Origin: Corbicula japonica
Taxonomy: Eukaryota; Mollusca; Bivalvia; Venerida; Cyrenidae
DNA length: 64,000 nt
Assembly: GCA_038501625.1 (NCBI GenBank)
Contig: JAZAYU010000002.1
Span: 17,164,053-17,228,052 of the forward strand
Direction of reading: 5' to 3'
The notes under the pieces are model-generated. The model was not told where the DNA came from, ran no database searches, and worked only from the letters and a program-made list of their open reading frames with translations. A program made the position numbers and the translations under genes. This document shows positions 54,101 through 63,100 of the stretch, piece after piece. Each line of letters starts with the position of its first letter. Positions within the stretch are counted from its first letter, which is position 1.

Positions 54101-57100
54101 ACACCAATTTTGGAGTCAACAGGCCAAAGCAAACTCAAGTTATTGAGTGGAAATGGAATTTCTATTTTTAGCAACAGTGACCTTGACCTTGATCACAAAC
54201 ATCTGGGTAGCAATCCCAAGCTACCTCTTCATATAAGCTACCCCACAGACCAAGTTTGGAGTCAATAGGCCAAAGCAAACTCAAGTTATTGAGCAGAAAC
54301 TAAATTTCTATTTTTAGCAACAGTGACCTTGACCTTGATCACAAACATCTGGGTAGCAATCCCAAGCTACCTCTTCATATAAGCTACCCCACAGACCAAG
54401 TTTGGAGTCAATAGGCCAAAGCAAACTCAAGTTATTGAGCAGAAACTAAATTTCTATTTTTAGCAACAGTGACCTTGACCTTCACCCTATGGTCATGATT
54501 TGAACAACTTTTGCAGACATTAGTGCCAGGATGCTCCAGGACAAATTTGGTTAAAATCCGTCCAGTGGTTTCAGAGGAGATGTTGTTTAAAGGAAATTGT
54601 TGACGAACGACGGACGACGGACAAAGACCGGTCACAATAGCTCACCATGAGCCTAAAGCTCAGGTGAGCTAATAAGTAACTAATATAAATGATAATGCCC
54701 CACCCACTTTCAAAAAAATGTTATGCCCCCAAGTGTGTTTAAAAGGGAATTTTCCAGTATAACTGATTCAACAGTAAAATATACAAACCAAAGAAAGACA
54801 TCCAAAATGCTTGGAAATCACATAATGGTCCATCTGGATGAAGCTCTCCCTAGAACAGAGCATATTAAGATTACAAGCAAACAGTTATTACACGCTTGGA
54901 AGTCATGCAAAGGGCTATTTCAGGTTAAATTCCTTCTTAGAATATATTGTAACAGTTTGTTTTTATTAAACAAAGCGGATTGTCTAAATCAGGAATTGCC
55001 ACACTCAGAAAAAAAGCTGTCCAGCACAGCCAAACAGTAGCAAGGAAAAGGGAGCATGGGTTAATAAAATGATCAATTTCAAATACAACACTACAAACAC
55101 TTAAAGCCACAATAAACTTGCCAAACAGCATATTTTGTATTAACCAAAACATTTTAGATTTCACCTGTATGAATAATAACACAAAAATTAAACCTTACAT
55201 TTACAATAAGAAAAGGGTATTATCTTATTGATTTACAGCATGTTTTGGGCGTTTTTCGGATCATTTATTTTGTTTACAAAACAAACAGCGAATCTTTCCG
55301 AGCTGATTCTCGGCAACTCTCGGCAGGCGAAGGTCGCTAATTATACAGAATGACCTCACTGCGTTCTTACGGTCCACTTACGGAAAAAAACGATAACTTT
55401 TCGCCGAGTGATTGTAAACATTGGTTAGTAATTTTGTGGGCTACAAAAATACTATTCGGACCGGGTCTCAATGATTGGGGATTATTTGAGGACATAAATA
55501 GTTGGTCATTTATACTTTCTTTTGAAAAGGGTCAACGTGGTTAATTAATTTTCACAATGAAAAAAAAAACATTTTGGCAAGTTTATTGTGGCTTTAACAA
55601 TAAAAAGAGAACCAGAGGGTTAACTGCCTTGAAACAGTCAGTTTAAAAACATGTTTGAATGTCACTCAAATGTTCATCAGAACATCAAGCTAACAGTTTA
55701 CACGCTAGGAAAGTCACACACATACTTTCTGCCTCTGCAATATCACAATATACCAGCTAAACAAAATGACAAATTTGTATTTCAGTATTCAATGGTGTAT
55801 TTCCAACAGTTAATGTTATACACATGTATTAAATTTTAATATTCAGTGCTGTATTTTACTATTCAGTGCTGTATTTTTGTATTCTATGAGGGTCTCAAAA
55901 GTATAATGGAAGTTGTAAGCTCGCATGCAAATTGCAAGTGAAAATGTTTTAAGGTAAGGCAAAAGCATGGCTGTTAGTCAGACCTGGGGTAATCGTAATC
56001 AGTAATTGTAATCAGCTGTAATGATTAGTCACTTCTGAAGTAATCAGATGTAATGATTACATTTAAAACACCTGATTTAAATTACTGTAATTTAATCAAT
56101 TACTCATGAAATTGGCCTGTAATATTGATTACTAAGTCTGATTACATTATAATTACATAATTGATTTGAAGGTTTGAGAAATGAGAGATGGAAAAATATA
56201 CAAGAGGACTCAAATTTATATTAATAAACCAGAAAGGATTGAGGTGTCTAACCTGTTTCTTTTTCATTTTTTATATATGGCTTAAAGTATGTACATATTA
56301 AAGCACGAAATTGAATGTCACATGTTAAACAAAACAAGATCTGCTGCCAGTCACATGTGGAAAATCCAATTCATTAAATATACAGGTAAATCATTATTTA
56401 ATGTTTAATTAAATATTAAAAATATAATAAAATAAGAAATATGTATATATATAAATGAAACTAGAATAAATGCAGTAACCACATAACTATATTTCGTATA
56501 AAATCCAGAGACACAATAAAAAATAGTAAAACCTTTAGTGAAAATAAACAAAATTTTGTCCAACTATGATAAATTCATGGAAAAGTATTTTCCAGACCAG
56601 ATTTTATCCACTGACCACAAAGTTTAAAGGGAACAGTAGATTTCAAAGTTTTGAAAACTGACCACTCGACTGTTTGTTCACATTATTCAGTTTAATGAAA
56701 AAGTTTTGTAGCCTTCATTATATCTCTTCAAAATGGATAAAAATTAAGTGACAAACAATTAATCCCATTTTAACACAGCGACCCAGACGTTGGCAAATAT
56801 GATTTTAAAAGTGTACCAGATCATGCCCGAGGCAATAGCTTTTGTGATAATAAAATGACCATCATGTGTGAAAACTTACAGGAACTATTCTTGATAATTA
56901 AAAGTGGTTATCCTGTCATAAATGAGTGTCTGATAAGACTTCTAGAACATTACTGGCAAAGATATTTCTTAGTCTCAGACGTTCCTGCCTCTGAAGCAAC
57001 TGATGAAAATCTTGTTTTGGCATAAGTGTTGAAGGTAGTTTAATGCCCCAAATCTTTTATCCATTGATAATGATAAATGTGCACAACTGTTATCCTTGTG

Positions 57101-60100
57101 GCCTCATCAGATTACATTTTAGTATTAGTATTTAGCAATCAGTGATGTAAACTGATCATCTATTTGTGTGGGTTATTTCAACAGTAGATATAAATAAATA
57201 TATAGTTAAATTTCATCTTGTGCAACTTTTGCTTTTAATAATATTTGGAAAATCTAAGATGATTGTAGGTATTTATTTGTTCAACAAATTAACATTTTTA
57301 CTTTACAGTGTACACAAACCTGCTTAGGTGAATCAAGTTAAAGTTAGGAGTGCCAGTGACTGTGTGTACAGACAATATTATATGGAACTAATACCTGCAT
57401 GTAATCAAAATGTAATCAAAATGTAATCTGATTTCTTTGTCAAAGTAATTTTAATTTAATCATTACATTTGAAAAATAGAGTAATTATAATTTAATCAAT
57501 TAATTGTTTTCAGCTAAGTAATTGTAATTTAATCATTACATTTTCTCAAGTAATCGCCCCAGGTCTGCTGTTAGTACATGTATATAGAAATCAAATAAGA
57601 GTTAAGGACCAAGGGGTTCTCATATGGTCTAAGGAATTCTTTTACTTCTTGCATGAACAACCATCATTTTCTGAACCACTACTATAAAATCTTCAAATTT
57701 TGCAACTCTTTGACAAAGGGAAGTAATTGCTGTGTTAGAAAAAGAGCTATTATTATTATCTAACAAGTGATTTGCAAGCTAAATGCATTCTCTGAAAAAC
57801 TCCTTTTTGACAGATGAAGGCCTACATTTCTGTCAAAATAAGTAGTTGTTTTTTCTTTGACAAAGATGTATTACATTGAATTGAAAAATAGCATTATTAT
57901 TTTGCTTTCCATGCATATTCACAAAAATGAAACAAAGCATAAAAAAATCACAAACCATCAAATAGGAAATGCTGATGTTGAATCCTGCAAAGCTCAGGTA
58001 CAAAATCAACCTCTGAAAATAAAAAAAAAAAACATCAAAATCTAAAAGTATGATCTGAGGTGTTTAGGTGAACAAAAAACATTCAAGCAGGACTCCTACA
58101 GGAAAATATATGTTTTTCTTCAGGCCTCAATAAAATGCTGACTGAACAAATTTTATGCATTAAATTAGACTAAATGCTTTGATGTTTTCTGATGGATTAT
58201 AACAAAAAATAAATTTTATTGGCTATTAAGTATTCAATAAAATAATATTTGCATAAAGTATATGACATAATGATCAATTATTTATGACTTTTTATCAAGA
58301 TTGAATGCCATAACATTCATGATATTTCAAATCCTTCTCTGATAAAATAAGAATCAAAATGATGTTTTGGCAAAATTGTGATGAGGGAAAAATGTTTTTT
58401 TTCTCACATACTTAGGCAATAAAATATTTTGGCTTGTTTAGTAATTATTTTGAACTGATTTTCATTACATGTAAACATAATTTTGTAGATAAAACTGTTA
58501 TAACTGCTTATTTCACACCATGGAGTTGAAAGTCATGAAATTAAGCATTTACCCCATATAAAATGGTTTAATTGTATGCAAAAAAAAACAGTGTAGATCT
58601 AGATCAGCTGGCACATCCATGCAATCTGACCTGAATCTCTACTGGTCACATCTTGGTCAGAAATAACTCGATGAATCAAACATAAATCTGCCAGCCAATC
58701 TAAATCTACACTGTTTGTGCACTGGATAACAGCTATATCCTATAGATATAATGGTTAACCCTTTCCTCCATAGATACACTTTACTGCTTGGGCAAACAGT
58801 TTAGATCCAGATCAGCCAGAACATCCGTGCTGTCTGATCAGGATATAAACTGTTCTCTTTTTTATTCATCCTGTTATTTCTGACTAAAATGCGACCAGTG
58901 CAGATCCTGATCAGACGGCACATGTGTGATGGCTGAACTGGATCTACATAAATCCCTCCATTTATAATGAAGTTACAGCCCAGACAAGAAAATTCTATTT
59001 TTAGTAACAGTGACCTTGACCTTGGACCTTCAGGCTTGGGTATTGTGCGGACACACTGCCTTGTCATAGTGAACATTTGTGCAAAGTTATTTTGAAATCC
59101 CTCTGTTCATAACAAAGTAACAGCCCAGACAAGAGAATTCTATTTTTAGTAACAGTGACCTTGACCTTTGACCTACAGGCATGGGCATGGTACGCGACAC
59201 ATCGCCCTGTCATGGTGAACATTTGTGCCAAGTTATTTTGAAATCCCTCCATTCATAACAAAGTAACAGCCCGGACAAGAAAATTCTATTTTTAGTAACA
59301 GTGACCTTGACCTTCAACCTAAAGGCTTGGGCATGTACGTGATATACCGTCTTGATATGGTGAACAATTATACCAAGTTATTTAAAAATCCAATAAGAAA
59401 TAACAAAGTTACAGAGCGGACAAGATTTTGCAAGAAAATTCTATTTTTAGTAACAGTGACTTTGACCTTGGACCTACAGGCAAGGGTATTGTCACGACAC
59501 ACCGCCTTGTTATGAACATTTGTGCCAAGTTATTTTGAAATCCCTCCATTCCAAACGAAGTTAAGGGCAAAGTGAATATTTTTCTTAACACAAAATGTAA
59601 GTGAAAAAGGGGCATAATTTGAAAAATATTGGAAGCAGGGTTATGGGTCTTGTTGGTTATGATATAGATTTTGATGTTGAAAATATATTTCAAGTTTCAA
59701 GGCAGTATCTCAAGTAGTATTAAAGTTATGGGCAAAATGCATATTTTGCTTAACACAAAATATAAGAAACAAGATATATTCCTATTAAAACTAATGTAAA
59801 TGGAATTATCAAAGGGCCATAACTTCTGAATGGAACATGTAAGAGCAAAACCCCACCTTTATGCACAACAACATATCAGGCCAAGCATTGTGGTAAAGTT
59901 TCATTAAATTCCCACCAGTGCAGGAGGAGTTGCGTTCACGAGATATACTCCTATTAAAACTAATGTAAATGGAAGTATCAAAGGGCCATAACTTCTGAAC
60001 GGAACATGTAAGAGCGAAACCCCACCTTTATGCACAACAACATATCAGGCCAAGCATTGTGGTCAAGTTTCATTAAATTCCCACCAGTCGTGTAGGAGGA

Positions 60101-63100
60101 GTTGCGTTCACGAGAATATCGGACGGACGGACAAACGGACAGACAGGAGCAACTCTTAATGCCCATCGCCATTTCATGGCGGGGGCATAATAAGCAGTGG
60201 AGGGGTGAAGAGAGGGGAGGCAATGGGCAGAAGTGGGCAGGAAATTGTCCTTCTACCCTTGCTCCTGCTAACCTTTTTCAAAATTTGTTTCAGTGATTTA
60301 TTAAAATATTATATGTTCAGTAGTTTGTGAAATTTAAAGTCGCTCAATATGTACAATATACATGTTCAATGTTACATTTGCCATCTGATCTGGATCTACA
60401 CTGTTTTCTTCTTGGTGAAGATAACCTAATGAATATGGATCTAAAAGTGAACTAGTTTCAGTTCTGATCTGAGTGCAGCTTGGCTGATCAGGATTTACAC
60501 TTTTCATTCATGTGATTACTCCATATATCCTTTCCACGACCATAACGTATTTAAACGTGACAAAATTTTGACTTCCCAAAACCCGGCCCTGTTTTACGGG
60601 AAGACGCCCAAAACGTATTTAAACGTGTCAAAAAAATCGCTTTTCAAAACCCGACCCTGTTTTTTCGTCGGAAACCCATCAATTTATTTTTCATTTTTAA
60701 AAAAGTCCTTACTTCGGTGGCTATTTAAAAGAACGCGGAATCATCGATCAGTATTTTAAAACCATTAGTCATTTGAATACATCACAAATTTTCTCTCAAA
60801 TATAATTTAGTAAGAAATTGAATACATTTGACCTAGATAATCTGATAAGAAAATTAGTAATTTTAAAAAGTTAAATTTTAAGAAAAAAAATCTAATTACA
60901 TGTGTTGCTGTTTCTTCATCTTTCATTGTCAAAATAAAAAAGTGGCTCCAAAACAGTTATTCATTATTTTAAAAAAATCCTATATCTACCTAGTAATTAC
61001 TTAAAAATGACATTTTTTGCAATGGCATAAAGATTAATTACTGCTAATTACATGGGTGAAAGTTGGAAAAAACTGAAATCCTGAAAATTTTGCTGGGGGT
61101 CCAGGGGGCCGCTAGGGCCCCCGGTAGGTCCAGGGCAAAACCCTGGTGGGGGGACAAGGGGGGCGAAGCCCCCCCCGAAGCTCCTGGAAGATAGCAATTT
61201 ATATGCCCTTGGGAAGCCATTTCTTAAGTGCATTTGAGCCTTTTTGAAACACCAAATGTTGACATCTGGAGGAATGGGTTGATTATTTATTGTCATTAAG
61301 CTTGATCAACTATGCCTTTCAATTCAGTGAAAATTCGCCATAAACAAAACATACACGATTCAAAATTTTATTTAAAGTCGGTGTTTACACAACAAAGCAC
61401 AACATTAGCTATGTCATTGAATAGCTATTGACCATATACTGACATATAGAACTTTATGAATATTTCCAATAATTATAAAATTGACGTAGGCTACTTGTTT
61501 TTTTTTCTGCTTTTTTTTAAACATCTCCAATACAAAGTATCTATGTACATATTAAAGTTTCAGTTTCCAAAGGACGTAATTGGACAGCACATTATGTTGT
61601 AGACCTACTTTCAGTTTTGATTTTGTGTATTCAGATATTAAATTTTCTCGCGGCATAAAAAGTAAAGAAAACACACGTAGGACTATCAGTATCCGTCTAC
61701 CGACACTAAGTCTGGTAAGGTCATTTCGGTTGCATAATAGTTATAAACGTATTACTTACTACGCTTTCTCTGCGTAATTAAAAAAAACATTCGAGCATCT
61801 TCTGTGTATTTTTTTACACTCTATTGATGCGCACACAGCTACATTCACCCGCACACATGCTGTTATTCTCCCTAGAGGGATAGGAATAATGACATCATTC
61901 GGTGAGCTAATGCTACAGCCACGTGCGTGTAAAGCAGAAGTTTTGTTTAAAAATAGCGTCTTGGGTTTTCACCAGATGTAAACAATTATTCTTCACCAGG
62001 GCTGAAGGATACATGTACGGATCGAGCAAATGCAGTATTGTATCTAACGTATGACGAAAGTAAACAGCAAAGATATCAACTCGATAAAATTAATGTTGTT
62101 TGCGGAAAAAGTAGCCGGCGAGAATTTTTAAATATCCGTGTCGGCGAGAAAAAGTCGATGACATCAAAACCCCGCCAAATAGGAGTCCGATTACGATTAG
62201 AAGATCAACAGATAGGATGTACGATATGACGTTCGAAATAGCGTCATTGCTATATTTGGAAACATGGAAGTCCTTACTGTTAATCGTCATCGACCGACTT
62301 TTGAACTGCACCACACCCCCCCCCCCCCCCCCCCGGAAAATCCGGAACTTCCGGAGCAGTCCGGAAAACTTTCACCCATGTAATTAGATTAATTAATTTA
62401 CGGAATTATACATTACAGTCTTCCTGCGATAAACCGAATTTTTCACAAATTACGTTAAAGAGCGTTGAAATTCGGGATTTTAACGCGCTATTCTTGATAT
62501 GCTTTTTTCCACCTTTTTTACAGAAGAAAGACCGTAATGTTAGATACGTGTTTTACACTGGTTTCTTACCATGTTGAAAATTCTGAATTTCTTTAAAAGG
62601 TAGAATACCGGTAACGGACAAAAGCGTATATGCTTTATTCAAACATACACTTTTCAACGGGCACTAAAATAAAATTTACGCAGATTTACGTTATGGTTTT
62701 TAAAATCGTGAAAAAAGCACACGTTTAATTACGTTTCGGGCGGCCTCCAGTAAAACAGGGTCGGGTTTTGGGAAGTCAAAATTTTGTCATGTTTAAATAC
62801 GTTACGGACGTCCGTCCGGAAAACAGGGTCGGGCGCGGAAAGGATATACACCTTTTATGGCAAGTGCCAACAGTGTAGATCTTGATCATCTGGCAGATGC
62901 TTGCCATCTGATCAGGATCCGCACTGTTCCTTTTTTGGTCAGATATAAGTTATAACCTAATAAATTAAAAAGGAAACAGTGAAGATCCTGATCAGATGAC
63001 ACAGATGTGCCTGCTGATCTTGAACTTCACTGTTTGCCCACACCATAAAGGTGTATATATGGAGAAAATGGTTTTAAAGATGTTTCATGAGGTAAAAGCC

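Noticed and set aside
54723..55040. 105-codon plus-strand frame
   Set aside because: It is antisense to the receptor exon 54789-54849, whose minus-strand reading has splice sites and family motifs; the plus frame has neither.
54937..55182. 81-codon minus-strand frame rich in hydrophobic residues
   Set aside because: Overlaps the TTAA-type MITE end at 55101 and a dispersed A-rich repeat; no phase link to receptor exons.
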